The notes under the pieces: model-generated
Databases searched by the model: none
The model's input: only the letters and a program-made list of their open reading frames with translations
What the model was told of the DNA's origin: nothing
In this document: positions 35,316 to 45,709 of the stretch, in pieces
Layout: the number at the start of each line of letters is the position of its first letter
Numbering within the stretch: the stretch's first letter is position 1
Program-made: the position numbers and the translations under genes
Origin: JARRKU01 sp050288425
GTDB lineage: Bacteria; Desulfobacterota; Desulfobacteria; Desulfobacterales; Desulfosarcinaceae
DNA length: 64,000 nucleotides
NCBI GenBank assembly: GCA_050288425.1
Contig: JBNKDU010000034.1
Location: 1-64,000 of the forward strand
Direction: 5' to 3'

Positions 35316-36128
35316 ATGCATTGGAAACGTTGGTCCACAGCTCTGATTCTGATCCCCCCCCTGATTCTTCTGATTCTCAAGGGCAGCCCAATCCTCTATG
35401 CCATCGTGGTGGCCGCGGTCGCCCTGGTGACCCTGTGGGAATTCTACCATATTGTCTTCCATGAGCATAAGACGCCGGTGCCGAAATTGCTGGCCGGCTG
35501 GGGATACCTGTGCGGTGGCTTGATGGTGGCAGCCGTCTACCGGCAGCAATTGTTGGGCCTGATGGCCATTTTGGGTGCCAACTTGGTGGGTGTGGCGGTT
35601 TACTCCATCATGCGGTTTCGAACCGATCCGGATGCACCCGTCGTGGCCGTTAAAGCAGTCTTCGGCCTGGTCTATATCCCCCTTTTGCTCTGCTTCCTCA
35701 TCCCGTTGCGTAGCGGACCCGACGGCCCCCAGTGGGTTGTCTTCCTGCTATGGGTGGTGGCCTGGGGGGACACAGGGGCCTTTTATACGGGTACCTTCTT
35801 CGGCCGACACAAATTGTGCCCGGAAGTAAGCCCCAAGAAAACCGTAGAAGGAGCGCTCGGCGGCCTGGCCGCCAATCTGATGGCGGCGTGGCTCTTCAAA
35901 TGGATGTTTTTCGGCTCCATGGCCGGGTTGAGCTGCACGGTGCTGTCCCTGTCGGCCGGGGCCGCCGGCCAGGCCGGTGACCTGTTCGAATCGGAGTTCA
36001 AGCGGGTGTCCGGCATCAAGGATTCGAGCAACCTGCTGCCCGGTCATGGCGGTTTTCTCGATCGCCTGGACGCGCTGCTGTTCGCTTTGCCGGTGGTCTT
36101 TTTACTAAAGGAGTATTGCCTGCCATGA
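35316..36128 (+). CDS. cdsA: Phosphatidate cytidylyltransferase
   Basis: 270 aa from ATG 35316. Multi-TM protein ending with the CDP-alcohol synthase signature (SPKKTVEGALGG, GQAGDLFESEFKR, GIKDSSNLLPGHGGFLDRLD). Makes CDP-diacylglycerol. Its stop overlaps the dxr start (ATGA). Confidence 0.94.
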   Translation: MHWKRWSTALILIPPLILLILKGSPILYAIVVAAVALVTLWEFYHIVFHEHKTPVPKLLAGWGYLCGGLMVAAVYRQQLLGLMAILGANLVGVAVYSIMRFRTDPDAPVVAVKAVFGLVYIPLLLCFLIPLRSGPDGPQWVVFLLWVVAWGDTGAFYTGTFFGRHKLCPEVSPKKTVEGALGGLAANLMAAWLFKWMFFGSMAGLSCTVLSLSAGAAGQAGDLFESEFKRVSGIKDSSNLLPGHGGFLDRLDALLFALPVVFLLKEYCLP

Positions 36129-37291
36129 AAACGCTGGCGATTTTGGGATCCACCGGGTCCATTGGTTGCAATACCCTGGACATTGTCGCGAAATTTCCCG
36201 AAAAATTCTCCGTCAAAGCCATCACGGCCAAGTCCAATGTTCAGCGGCTGGCCGATCAGATCGTGACTTTCAGGCCGGACCTGGCCGCGGTCTATGACGC
36301 CGCAACGGCCCGGGCCCTGAAAGAGCGGCTGCCGGCCGGTCATGTCGTCGAAATCGTGCACGGCCGGGAAGGCTATCGCATGGCCGCCGCGTGGAACGGC
36401 GTGGACATGGTCGTGGGGGCCATGGTGGGTGCGGCGGGGCTGGAACCGACCCTCGCCGCCATCGCCGCCGGCAAAGATATCGCCCTGTCCAACAAGGAGA
36501 CCCTGGTCATGGCCGGCCCCCTGGTCACCGGTGCGGCCCGGCAAGGGGTGCGCCTGCTGCCGGTGGACAGTGAACACAGCGCCATCTTTCAATGCCTGCA
36601 CGGCCATCGCAAAGAGGACGTGGATAAGATCTTGTTGACGGCCTCGGGGGGGCCGTTTCGCGATACGCCCCGGGATCAATTCCATGCAATCACACCCCGG
36701 CAGGCCCTGGAACATCCCAATTGGAACATGGGGGCCAAGATCACCATCGATTCCGCCACATTGATGAACAAGGGCCTGGAGGTGATCGAGGCCAAGTGGC
36801 TTTTCGATCTGGCCCTGGACCAGATCGAGGTGATCATCCATCCCCAGAGCATCATCCACTCCATGGTGGCCTTTTGCGATGGTTCCATGCTGGCCCAAAT
36901 GGGGATTCCGGATATGCAGGAGGCCATCGCCTACGCGCTTTCCTATCCCGAACGCATTCCCCTGAAACAGGACTTGCCCGACCTGGTGAGTCTCGGGGCC
37001 TTGACCTTTCAAGCTCCGGACCTTCGGCGTTTTCCCTGCCTGCAATTGGCCTACGACGCCTGCCGCCAGGGGGGGACCATGCCCGCGGTACTCAACGCAG
37101 CCAACGAGGTCGCCGTGGAGGCCTTTCTCAAGGAAAGGATCCCGTTCCATGCAATCGCCTCCATCGTTGACGCCACCATGAGCGTACATACCTTAGACAA
37201 GTTGACCGATCTGGAATCGGTCATGGCTGCCGATGCCTGGGCGCGGCGGACTGCGAAAAACAAGGTTGCGGCCTATCCCGCCATCGAATAG
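36125..37291 (+). CDS. dxr: 1-deoxy-D-xylulose 5-phosphate reductoisomerase
   Basis: 388 aa. NADPH motif LGSTGSIG, VDSEHSAIFQCL, LTASGGPFRDTP, ATLMNKGLEVIEA. Second step of the MEP isoprenoid pathway. ATG 36125 shares ATGA with the cdsA stop. Confidence 0.96.
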   Translation: MKTLAILGSTGSIGCNTLDIVAKFPEKFSVKAITAKSNVQRLADQIVTFRPDLAAVYDAATARALKERLPAGHVVEIVHGREGYRMAAAWNGVDMVVGAMVGAAGLEPTLAAIAAGKDIALSNKETLVMAGPLVTGAARQGVRLLPVDSEHSAIFQCLHGHRKEDVDKILLTASGGPFRDTPRDQFHAITPRQALEHPNWNMGAKITIDSATLMNKGLEVIEAKWLFDLALDQIEVIIHPQSIIHSMVAFCDGSMLAQMGIPDMQEAIAYALSYPERIPLKQDLPDLVSLGALTFQAPDLRRFPCLQLAYDACRQGGTMPAVLNAANEVAVEAFLKERIPFHAIASIVDATMSVHTLDKLTDLESVMAADAWARRTAKNKVAAYPAIE

Positions 37292-37324
37292 GGTGCGGGC
37301 AGACCCAACGCAACCCATCCATGA

Positions 37325-38692
37325 ATGTCTGATATGAATACCTTCTTATTATTCATTGTCGTCCTGGGGCCGTTGATTTTTTTTCATGAACTGGGCCATT
37401 TTATCGTGGCCCGCCTGTTTGGCGTTGGGGTCGAAAGGTTCTCCCTGGGGTTCGGGCCGCGGTTATTCGGCCGGACCGTCGGTCGAACCGACTACCGGGT
37501 GTCCCTGATTCCCTTGGGCGGGTATGTGAAAATGGTGGGCGACGAACCCGACGCCGACCTGCCTCCCGAGGACCTGCCATATTCGTTTACCCATAAGCCC
37601 GTGCTTCAACGCAGCCTGATCGTGACGGCCGGTCCGGTGGCCAACGCATTGCTGGCTTTCCTGATTTTTGTCTGCATGATCTATTTCGTCGGCATCACCA
37701 GCATCCGGCCTTATGTGCGCAAGGTCGAAGCCGGCAGCGCGGCCGAGCAGGCGGGAGTGCGGCTCGATGACCGCCTGTTGGCCATCGACGATCGACCCGT
37801 GACCTCCTGGCGGGATATCAATGCGATCCTCGATGCCAATCAAGCAGCACCCGTGCGAATCGCCATCGATCGCCAGGGGGAGCGTCTGGATCTGGTGGTG
37901 AAGCCCAAATCCGCCACATACACCAACTTATATAACGAAGAAGTGACCTATTACGATCTCGGCATCGCCGGCGTGGCCGATCCGGCCGCCGTCGTCGGCA
38001 CGGCGGTGGAAGGGATGCCCGCCGCCATGGCGGGCCTGAGATCCGGTGACCGCATCGTGGCCATCGATGGCCGGCCCATCACATACTGGCGTGAGATGCA
38101 GGAGATTGTGACGGGGTCCGAAGGCCGGGCCATGCAATTTAGCATCGGGCGCGGCGACGAACGCCTGGATATCGAGATCACCCCCGTTATGGACAAGGGC
38201 CGTAATCTCGCCGGCATTCGCACCGAGAATTTTCGCATCGGCATCACCCGCCCCGATCTCGTGCCTCCGGAGGACAAGATCGTTCTGAAGGTCGGCTTTC
38301 TCCAGTCCATGGAACAGAGCGCGGCGCTGATCTGGAAGGTCGCCGGAAGTTTCTTCGATTTTCTAGGAAAATTGTTCCAGGGCAAGGTCTCGCGGGAACT
38401 GGTGGGGGGACCGATTCGCATCGCCCAGATGGCCCAGCAATCGGCCCAGATGGGTATGATGGAGCTGTTCTCCTTTGTGGCGGCCATCAGTCTGCAATTG
38501 GCCGTCTTGAATCTTCTGCCCATTCCGGTGCTGGACGGAGGGCATCTGCTATTTTACGGTATCGAGGCGGCGATGCGCAAACCCGTGAATCGACGCATGC
38601 GGGAGACCGCGCAGCAGGTGGGACTTTTTCTTTTGCTTTTGTTGATGGTTTTTGTTGTTTATAACGATATCGACCTGACCTGGATAAAATGA
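37325..38692 (+). CDS. rseP: RIP metalloprotease RseP
   Basis: 455 aa. HELGH zinc site at 21-25 in the first TM, two tandem periplasmic PDZ domains (~115-300), and the LDG motif in the C-terminal TM (LLPIPVLDGGHLLFY). Site-2 protease for regulated intramembrane proteolysis. Two in-frame ATGs (37325, 37334); neither has a strong ribosome site. Confidence 0.95.
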   Translation: MSDMNTFLLFIVVLGPLIFFHELGHFIVARLFGVGVERFSLGFGPRLFGRTVGRTDYRVSLIPLGGYVKMVGDEPDADLPPEDLPYSFTHKPVLQRSLIVTAGPVANALLAFLIFVCMIYFVGITSIRPYVRKVEAGSAAEQAGVRLDDRLLAIDDRPVTSWRDINAILDANQAAPVRIAIDRQGERLDLVVKPKSATYTNLYNEEVTYYDLGIAGVADPAAVVGTAVEGMPAAMAGLRSGDRIVAIDGRPITYWREMQEIVTGSEGRAMQFSIGRGDERLDIEITPVMDKGRNLAGIRTENFRIGITRPDLVPPEDKIVLKVGFLQSMEQSAALIWKVAGSFFDFLGKLFQGKVSRELVGGPIRIAQMAQQSAQMGMMELFSFVAAISLQLAVLNLLPIPVLDGGHLLFYGIEAAMRKPVNRRMRETAQQVGLFLLLLLMVFVVYNDIDLTWIK

Positions 38693-38867
38693 TTCGGTTC
38701 CTCGATACCCTGCAGCCTGGCCCATCGGGTCGGCGGTTGTTTCACCATGTAAAGGTTAAAGGGTTGATTCGTCGGATCGTTGATTTGGTGCAAGGTTTTC
38801 AATCTAACTTCATTGACTGGAAATCGACAGAGAATCGAGAAATAGACCTCCAACCCGGAAGGAGAAC

Positions 38868-41864
38868 ATGCCCAGCCGAATCGAAATCACGCTGAAACCG
38901 GAACTGGTCGATGCCGAAGGAGAGGGACTCTGCAACAAGTCCCGGGACTATTTCGGCATCCAAATCGACACCATCCGCACGGTGCATGTGGTCACCGTCG
39001 ACGCCGAGTTGACGGCGGACCAGGCAGATGCCGCCAGGACCGAAATCTTCACAAATCCCGTCACCCAGATTTCGTCCCTGACACCGCTGGCCATCGATTT
39101 CGATTGGATCATCTGGATCGGCTTGCGCCCGGGGGTGAAGGACAATGCCGGCGCAACGGCCATGGAAGCCATGGAAGACCTTCTGGGCATCGCTTTCAAA
39201 CCCCGGGAGGCGGTCTATACCTCCAAACGCTATTGCCTGCGAGGCGCGGCATTGACCGAGGCGGACGTCACCCGTATTGCCTCCCAACTGCTGGCCAATG
39301 ACATCATCCAGCAGTGGAAAATTTACAACACCGCCTCCTGGGACCCCGTCGAAGGCGTCGGTCTGATCGTTCCCAAGGTGCGGCTCGACCACATCCCCAC
39401 GGTGACCGCCGTCCCCATCGACAGCGACGAGACGCTGAAACGCATCAGCGACGAACGCAACCTGGCGTTGAACCCCAACGATATTCCCACCATCCGCAAC
39501 TATTTTCTCGATCCCGTGGTCCTGGCCCAACGCGCCGAAGTGGGATTGTCCGATCCAACGGATGTGGAGTTGGAATATATCTCCCAGGCCCGCAGTGACC
39601 ATTGCAATCACAACACCTTCGGCGGCCTGTTCCGCTATCGCGATGCCGGCACCGGCGAGAACGAAATCATCGACAGCCTGTTCCGGACCTGTATCCAGGA
39701 GCCGACCCTGCGGCTGAAGGAAAAGAAACCGTGGGTGATGTCGGTGTTGTGGGACAATGCCGGCGTGGGCCGGTTCGACGATGACCATTATTACGTGATC
39801 ACCGGCGAAACCCACAATTCGCCCTCCAACATGGAGGCATACGGCGGCGCCATTACCGGTATCGTTGGGATCTATCGTGATCCCATGGGCACCGGCAAGG
39901 GATCGCGCCTGATCATGGGCAGTTACGGGTATTGCGTGGGCCATCGGGATTATGACGGGGACCTGCAGCCCCATCTGCATCCCCGGCGGTTACTGGACGG
40001 AATCATCGAAGGCGTGCGCGACGGCGGCAACAAAAGCGGCATTCCCACCCCCTTCGGCCAGGTATTGTTTCACCCCGGCTACATGGGCAAGTGCCTGGTC
40101 TACGTGACCGCCCTGGGCATGATGCCGGCAACCATCCACGGCGAACCCAGCGAGCAGAAGACCATTCTGCCCGGTGACCTGGTGATCATGTGCGGTGGTC
40201 GGGTGGGCAAGGACGGCATTCACGGGGTCACCGCCTCTTCGGAAACTTTTTCCGAGCATACCCCCGCCGGTCATGTGCAGATCGGGGATCCCTACACCCA
40301 GAAAAAAATGCACGATTTTCTGCTGGAAGCGCGCGATGAGGGCCTGATCCGGTTCATCACCGACAACGGCGGCGGCGGCCTTTCTTCCTCGGTGGGCGAG
40401 AGCGCCCGGTTCTCCAACGGCTGCCGCATCGAACTGGACAAGGTGCCGTTGAAGTACGACGGCCTGGACCAGTGGGAGATCTGGGTTTCCGAGTCCCAGG
40501 AACGCATGACCGTGGCCATCGCCCCGGAGCATGAACCGCGATTCTTCGCGTTATCGGCCAAACACGCCGTGGAGAGCACGGTCATCGGACAATATACCGA
40601 CACGGGCAAGCTGCACATCATTTACGACGGCAAGACCTGCGCCTATGTGGACCTGGACCTGCTCGCCGCCGGCTTCCCCCAATGGCAATTCGAGGCGGTC
40701 TGGCGATCGCCTGAGGATCGCGGCCTCTGTGATCCGGTGTTGAGCCCGCCCGCGGACCATGGCCGGCTCCTCTGCGATATGCTGGCCCGGCCCAACATAT
40801 GCTCCAAAAACTGGATTTCCCGGCAGTACGACCACGAAGTCCAGGGCACCAGCGTGATCAAGCCGCTGGTGGGGGTGAACCGGGACATTCCCAGCGATGC
40901 GGCGGTGCTGCGGCCGGTGCTGACTTCCAACCGGGGATTGGCCTTTTCCCAGGCGTTGTTGCCCTTCTACTCCCAGATCGACGCTTACCATATGACCACC
41001 TGTACCATCGACGAGGCCGTGCGCCGGCTCATCGCCGTGGGCGGCGATCCCGATCACCTGGGCGGAGTGGACAACTTCTGCTGGCCCACCATCCAGTACG
41101 ATTCGCGCAACAATCCCGACGGAAAATTCAAGGCCGCCCAGTTGGTGCGTGCCTGCAAGGCCGTCCGCGACATGTGCCTGCAGATGGAAATTCCCCTGTT
41201 GTCGGGCAAGGACAGCATGTATGTCGACGGTCATCTTCCCGGCCGCTATGGAGAGACCCACAAGGTGTCGGCCCTGGAGAGCCTGCAATTTTCGGCCACC
41301 AGCATCGTCGCCGATGTCCGCCGCTGCACCACGCTGGATGTGAAGTCGCCCGGCGACCTGGTCTACCTGCTGGGAGAGACCCGCGATGAACTGGGGGGTT
41401 CCGAGTATCTCGACTTGTTCGGCCGGGTGGGGTGCAGCGTGCCCCGGGTCCGGCCCGGAGAATTCCTGAAGCTCTATCGTGCCTTGGCCCGGGCCATGGC
41501 ACAAGATGTGGTAGCTTCGGTTCACGGTATCTACCGCGGAGGGTTGGGCGTCCACCTGGCCATGAAAGCCATGGCCGGCAACCTGGGCATTTTTGCGGAC
41601 CTGACCGCCATCGCCACCGAGCCGGTGGACCGGGATGACGTGCTGCTCTACGCCGAGTCGGCCGGCCGCTTCATCGTCACCGTCGATCCGTCCCTCAAAG
41701 TGTCCTTCGAATCCTGCTTTTCATCGATGCCGGTGCACTGCATCGGAGAAGTGACGGCGGATCCGAAGCTGCGGGTGAGGGGAATCGATGGATCGGACAT
41801 TATCGATCTAACCGTGTCGGACCTGAGACAGGCCTGGCAACAACCCTTTGGGGACCTGATATGA
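38868..41864 (+). CDS. purL: Phosphoribosylformylglycinamidine synthase, synthetase subunit
   Basis: 998 aa. Residues ~1-200 are an N-terminal region carrying a PurS-like part; the rest holds two AIRS-like halves (ARSDHCNHNTF; GETHNSPSNMEAYGGA; TDNGGGGLSSSVGES). The glutaminase domain is not fused but encoded by the next gene, whose ATG overlaps this stop. It is longer than the ~740-aa small PurL and shorter than the ~1300-aa fused PurL. AAGGAG lies just before ATG 38868. Confidence 0.93.
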   Translation: MPSRIEITLKPELVDAEGEGLCNKSRDYFGIQIDTIRTVHVVTVDAELTADQADAARTEIFTNPVTQISSLTPLAIDFDWIIWIGLRPGVKDNAGATAMEAMEDLLGIAFKPREAVYTSKRYCLRGAALTEADVTRIASQLLANDIIQQWKIYNTASWDPVEGVGLIVPKVRLDHIPTVTAVPIDSDETLKRISDERNLALNPNDIPTIRNYFLDPVVLAQRAEVGLSDPTDVELEYISQARSDHCNHNTFGGLFRYRDAGTGENEIIDSLFRTCIQEPTLRLKEKKPWVMSVLWDNAGVGRFDDDHYYVITGETHNSPSNMEAYGGAITGIVGIYRDPMGTGKGSRLIMGSYGYCVGHRDYDGDLQPHLHPRRLLDGIIEGVRDGGNKSGIPTPFGQVLFHPGYMGKCLVYVTALGMMPATIHGEPSEQKTILPGDLVIMCGGRVGKDGIHGVTASSETFSEHTPAGHVQIGDPYTQKKMHDFLLEARDEGLIRFITDNGGGGLSSSVGESARFSNGCRIELDKVPLKYDGLDQWEIWVSESQERMTVAIAPEHEPRFFALSAKHAVESTVIGQYTDTGKLHIIYDGKTCAYVDLDLLAAGFPQWQFEAVWRSPEDRGLCDPVLSPPADHGRLLCDMLARPNICSKNWISRQYDHEVQGTSVIKPLVGVNRDIPSDAAVLRPVLTSNRGLAFSQALLPFYSQIDAYHMTTCTIDEAVRRLIAVGGDPDHLGGVDNFCWPTIQYDSRNNPDGKFKAAQLVRACKAVRDMCLQMEIPLLSGKDSMYVDGHLPGRYGETHKVSALESLQFSATSIVADVRRCTTLDVKSPGDLVYLLGETRDELGGSEYLDLFGRVGCSVPRVRPGEFLKLYRALARAMAQDVVASVHGIYRGGLGVHLAMKAMAGNLGIFADLTAIATEPVDRDDVLLYAESAGRFIVTVDPSLKVSFESCFSSMPVHCIGEVTADPKLRVRGIDGSDIIDLTVSDLRQAWQQPFGDLI

Positions 41865-42673
41865 GCCGCGTAAAAGCCATCGTACTGACCGGCTATGGAC
41901 TCAACTGCGATGTGGAAACCGCCTACGCCTTCGAATTGGCCGGGGCCGAGCCCCGACAGGTGCACATCAATACCCTCATCGACGGATCGGTATCCTTGAA
42001 CGATTTCCAGATCATGAGCTTTATCGGCGGATTCAGCTGGGGGGACGACCATGGCGCCGGCGTCGTGCAGGCGGTGCGCATGAAAAACAATATCGGCGAC
42101 ACCCTGCTGGAATTCGTGTCTCAGGGCAAACTGGTCATCGGCATCTGTAACGGCTTTCAGTGCCTGGTCAACCTGGGGCTGTTGCCGGGGCTCGATTTGG
42201 ACTACACCCGTCGCTCGGTGGCCCTGACCTACAACGATTGCGGCAATTTCCGCGACGACTGGGTTGACTTGAAGGTCAACGCCAATTCACCCTGCGTATT
42301 CACCCGGGGACTGGACCAGTTGCAACTGCCCATCCGGCATGGAGAAGGCAAGTTCTTCGCCGAGCCGGACATCATTGAACGCATCGCCGATCAGCAAATG
42401 ATCGCCGTCCAATACGCCACGGCCGACGGCCGGCCGGCCGCGGGCGCCTTTCCCGACAATCCCAACGGTTCTCTGCGGGACATCGCCGGCATCTGCGACC
42501 CATCCGGGCGGATTTTCGGCCTGATGCCCCATCCGGAAGGTTTCAATCAATGGTGCAACCATCCCCTCTGGAGCCGCAAACGCGAAATGATCAAGCGCGG
42601 TCAGGCCGACCCGCCGCCTGAGATTACGCCGGGCATCCGTATGTTCCGGAACGCAGTGGAGTATTTCAGATAG
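41861..42673 (+). CDS. purQ: Phosphoribosylformylglycinamidine synthase, glutaminase subunit
   Basis: 270 aa. Class I glutamine amidotransferase: nucleophile Cys in GICNGFQCLVNLGLLPG, His/Glu in MPHPEGF. Supplies ammonia to PurL. Overlaps purL by 4 bp; its stop overlaps by 8 bp the convergent transglycosylase gene, leaving no room for a terminator. Confidence 0.94.
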   Translation: MSRVKAIVLTGYGLNCDVETAYAFELAGAEPRQVHINTLIDGSVSLNDFQIMSFIGGFSWGDDHGAGVVQAVRMKNNIGDTLLEFVSQGKLVIGICNGFQCLVNLGLLPGLDLDYTRRSVALTYNDCGNFRDDWVDLKVNANSPCVFTRGLDQLQLPIRHGEGKFFAEPDIIERIADQQMIAVQYATADGRPAAGAFPDNPNGSLRDIAGICDPSGRIFGLMPHPEGFNQWCNHPLWSRKREMIKRGQADPPPEITPGIRMFRNAVEYFR

Positions 42674-44813
42674 GGGCTCCCACAAAGAGGGAAGCCGGGT
42701 CGGGATCGGGTGAATCGACGGACGGGATGTCGTCATCGGTATCGGCAGGCCCCTCCTCTTCGGTGGCATCGAAGGCATCGCTTTCGTCCGGGTCCTCGGC
42801 TGCGTCCTCGCTGGAAATCTTCTCGACAATCGGGATCCATAATTTCTGGTCGATTTTGAGGGAAGCGAAATCGATTTCCGGATTGCTGTTTTGCAGCAGC
42901 CACAGGGGAACATCGAATTTATCCCGGCACAGGGTCCAGTAATTGTCCCCCCTGTGGACCTGATAGGCCTGGAGGTTGTTCGTTCGATAGACGGCGAAGA
43001 AATCCTCCTGCAGCCGTTTATGAAATTCGTAACGTTGTTCTTCGAAGATCCGGGCGGAGACCTTGTTCAACGGGATTTCGATCCGCTGGTGCAGGTGCAG
43101 GGTTCTGCCGAAGGCCAGTCCGTTGAGGCGCCGGATGCTCTGCGTCCGTACGTTGGCCCACTCCGCATAGTGGCCCAGGGTTTCTTCCACCTCCACACGC
43201 AGAATTCCCACCGAGCCACTGCTGCGGTGGACGATCTTGGTGAAGCGCACATCCGCGGACACCACTTCGGCGCTGGCCGGTTCGGCCGTCGTGGATGATT
43301 TTTCCGTCACCTCGACGGTGGGTTCCTTGGGGGCGGCCGGTGATGGAATTATGGCGGCGAGAACCGGCTGTGGATATGAATCCTCGACCGGGTCGGCAAG
43401 GGTGACTTTCTTTTCAGAAGGTTCGCGGGAGGCCACCAGGGATTCGGCGGGCTTAGGTTCCGGTGATCCGGTCTCGGCCGGGCGCTCCCGGCCTGGAAGT
43501 GGAATGCGCAGGGTCTGCTTGGGGTAAATGGTGGCCCGGCGGTTGAGATTGTTGGCCAGAGCCAGGCTCGCCAGATTGACACCGTGCATCCGGGCGATCT
43601 TCCCCGCCGTGTCGCCCCGCTGAACCGTATAGAAGCGACTCGGTTTCTGTTTCTCATGGAATAGATCCGAGGACAGCGACGCCAGTTCCGGTCGTTTGAT
43701 ATCGAGATTCCTGGGCAGGCGCAGGGCATAGCCCTTGGGTACGTACTTCTGGCCGTTGAATACGGGGGGGCGCAACGCCGGGTTCATGGCGGCCAGCAAA
43801 TCCGGGGATACTCCGTAATGACGACTCAGGTCTTTGAAGGGGGCATATCCGGCCAGGGTCACGGACTGATGGTTTGCGGGACGATCCAGTCGTAAGTCTC
43901 CAAAATAGGTTCGGTAGTCCGCCGCGATACGGGACGCCGCCAGGAATTCGGAGTAGAAGTTGCGTGAGGCAAACTTGAAAGTGCGGCTTCGATAATGCGA
44001 GTAGATCTCCGGGTACTTTCCGTGGGCCTGCTTCGCCCGCAGCATGCCGGCGGCGCCGTGATTGTAGGCGGTAACGGCCAACGGCCAGCTGTGGAGTTTT
44101 TCGTAATTTTCCTTGAGAAGCCGGGCGGCGGCATGGGTCGCCTGGATGGGATCGCGCCTTTCGTCCAGCACATAGTCGACTTGCATGAATCGGCGGCCGG
44201 TGGAACGGGTGAACTGCCAGATTCCGGCGGCGCCGAATTTGCTGTAGGCCTTCGGGTTGAAAGAGGACTCCACATGGGGCAGGTAGGCCAATTCGACGGG
44301 CAGGTCGTAGGATGCAAAAATGGATCGAATCTCATCGATGAAGGCCCCCGAACGCACCAGCCCGGCCTGGAAGCGATCGCGCTGACCGATCTGGCTGCGA
44401 ACCTGACGACTGGCGAGACGAAATTCACGCTTGCCGGCGCCGGGGCCGAACAACTCGGCCACACGCCGGCATTCGGGGTTTCGGGTATGCGGATCGGCGG
44501 CCAACTGCCTCAGGATGTTTCTGTATCTGGCTTTGATACGCTTGATGCGCCGGCGGTGGATCTTGCGTTTGCCCGGCGCGTCGTAAGGCATTTTCAGATC
44601 GATGACTTCATAGACGATGTTCAGGTCGCGGCTGTCGTGGATGATGGCCTCCCGACTGGTGTAGCGGGTGTAGATATCGGTCCAGAAGGAGACGTTGGGC
44701 CGAATCACGTCATAGTGGGGAAACGCCTCGGCCGCAACTTGCGGCGGTGCCGCCACGACGGCGAGCAGAAAAAGTAAAACGGCTGCCCGAATTGGACCCG
44801 ATGCCCGATGCAT
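42666..44813 (-). CDS. MltD-like lytic transglycosylase with LysM repeats
   Basis: 715 aa from ATG 44813, with GGGAGG 6 nt upstream. Signal peptide 1-28; helical region; SLT transglycosylase domain (~160-320) with catalytic E182 in LPHVESSFNPKAYS and GAAGIWQF; at least two LysM modules (RFYTVQRGDTAGKIARMHG; YQVHRGDNYWTLCRDKF) plus a degenerate one between, joined by Pro/Glu-rich linkers; acidic C-terminus. Cleaves peptidoglycan glycan strands in the periplasm. Confidence 0.9.
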   Translation of the reverse strand: MHRASGPIRAAVLLFLLAVVAAPPQVAAEAFPHYDVIRPNVSFWTDIYTRYTSREAIIHDSRDLNIVYEVIDLKMPYDAPGKRKIHRRRIKRIKARYRNILRQLAADPHTRNPECRRVAELFGPGAGKREFRLASRQVRSQIGQRDRFQAGLVRSGAFIDEIRSIFASYDLPVELAYLPHVESSFNPKAYSKFGAAGIWQFTRSTGRRFMQVDYVLDERRDPIQATHAAARLLKENYEKLHSWPLAVTAYNHGAAGMLRAKQAHGKYPEIYSHYRSRTFKFASRNFYSEFLAASRIAADYRTYFGDLRLDRPANHQSVTLAGYAPFKDLSRHYGVSPDLLAAMNPALRPPVFNGQKYVPKGYALRLPRNLDIKRPELASLSSDLFHEKQKPSRFYTVQRGDTAGKIARMHGVNLASLALANNLNRRATIYPKQTLRIPLPGRERPAETGSPEPKPAESLVASREPSEKKVTLADPVEDSYPQPVLAAIIPSPAAPKEPTVEVTEKSSTTAEPASAEVVSADVRFTKIVHRSSGSVGILRVEVEETLGHYAEWANVRTQSIRRLNGLAFGRTLHLHQRIEIPLNKVSARIFEEQRYEFHKRLQEDFFAVYRTNNLQAYQVHRGDNYWTLCRDKFDVPLWLLQNSNPEIDFASLKIDQKLWIPIVEKISSEDAAEDPDESDAFDATEEEGPADTDDDIPSVDSPDPDPASLFVGAPI

Positions 44814-45149
44814 ATAATATCCTCCCTGGCCGGTATTGATTTGAGATCGTCTACTACCCACTGCTGCAGCAATAACCATACCATCGATTATCTTATTCAA
44901 ATTTTGAGAAAAGTGCGCACTTTAGCTGTTTCTGCAATCTGCCGGAACATGCCGGGTGTTGGATAATTGTCATATTTGGACCGTAAGGTGTCAATAATTG
45001 TTGTACCGCGAGGCCCGAACATGCAATTTCAGCGCTTGATTTCAAATGCCATCCAGCCTAGATTGGGTTGATTCCGTGACTTGTGCGCTGGACGAACCAC
45101 AAGCGTCGACCGCAGGTCCTGGGAGCTGTTCAAAGGATCGGATCTGACC
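44814..45149. other. Divergent promoter region
   Basis: 336 bp between the transglycosylase (minus) and yceD (plus), AT-richer than its surroundings. Candidate promoters: minus TTGACA (44994-44989)-N17-GACAAT (44971-44966); plus TTGATT (45036-45041)-N17-TAGATT (45059-45064). No gene seen. Confidence 0.45.
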
Positions 45150-45698
45150 ATGAAAATCGAGATTCACCATATCCCGTCCCAAGGCGTCACCTTGAGATTC
45201 GAGAAGGCGGCACGGTGGTTTGCCGTGATCAAGGAATTGATGGAACATGGAGAGTTCCAGGCCATCACCCCCGTCCAGATCTCCCTGGAGGCGGTCCCGG
45301 AAAAAGAGATGTTCAAGGTGACCGGGAAGCTCTCCACCACGCTGCGGCTGACGTGTTCCCGCTGTCTGATCCCATTCGATTCCCTGGTCACCCGGAAGTT
45401 CCGGCTGCGCTATTCGCGTCAGATCCTCGAAGACCTTCAACCGGGCGGTGCGGACGGCGTCGAACTGACCGCCCAACAGATCGGGATGTATCCTTTCCAA
45501 GGCGAGGCGATCGATTTTACCGATGCCGTGCAGGAGCAGTTCGTTCTTTCCCTGCCGTACCGGCCGCTGTGCCATGAAGCCTGCAAGGGGTTGTGTGCCC
45601 GCTGCGGGGCCGATCTGAACCAGACGACCTGTACATGCGGAACCGGGTCGGTGGACAGTCCCTTTGCCGTATTAAAGAATTTGAAACTACCTGAATAG
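45150..45698 (+). CDS. yceD: YceD/DUF177 family zinc-binding protein
   Basis: 182 aa from ATG 45150. DUF177 pattern: LTCSRCLIPF in the middle and a C-terminal Cys cluster (CHEACKGLCARCGADLN ... CTCG). The family is linked to 23S rRNA accumulation and usually precedes rpmF; here rpmF is absent and an MlaD-like lipoprotein gene follows after 11 bp. Confidence 0.82.
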   Translation: MKIEIHHIPSQGVTLRFEKAARWFAVIKELMEHGEFQAITPVQISLEAVPEKEMFKVTGKLSTTLRLTCSRCLIPFDSLVTRKFRLRYSRQILEDLQPGGADGVELTAQQIGMYPFQGEAIDFTDAVQEQFVLSLPYRPLCHEACKGLCARCGADLNQTTCTCGTGSVDSPFAVLKNLKLPE

Positions 45699-45709
45699 GG
45701 GGGCAAGTC

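Noticed and set aside
38689..38895. 68-aa ORF between rseP and purL
   Set aside because: Overlaps the purL start and ribosome site and has no coding character.
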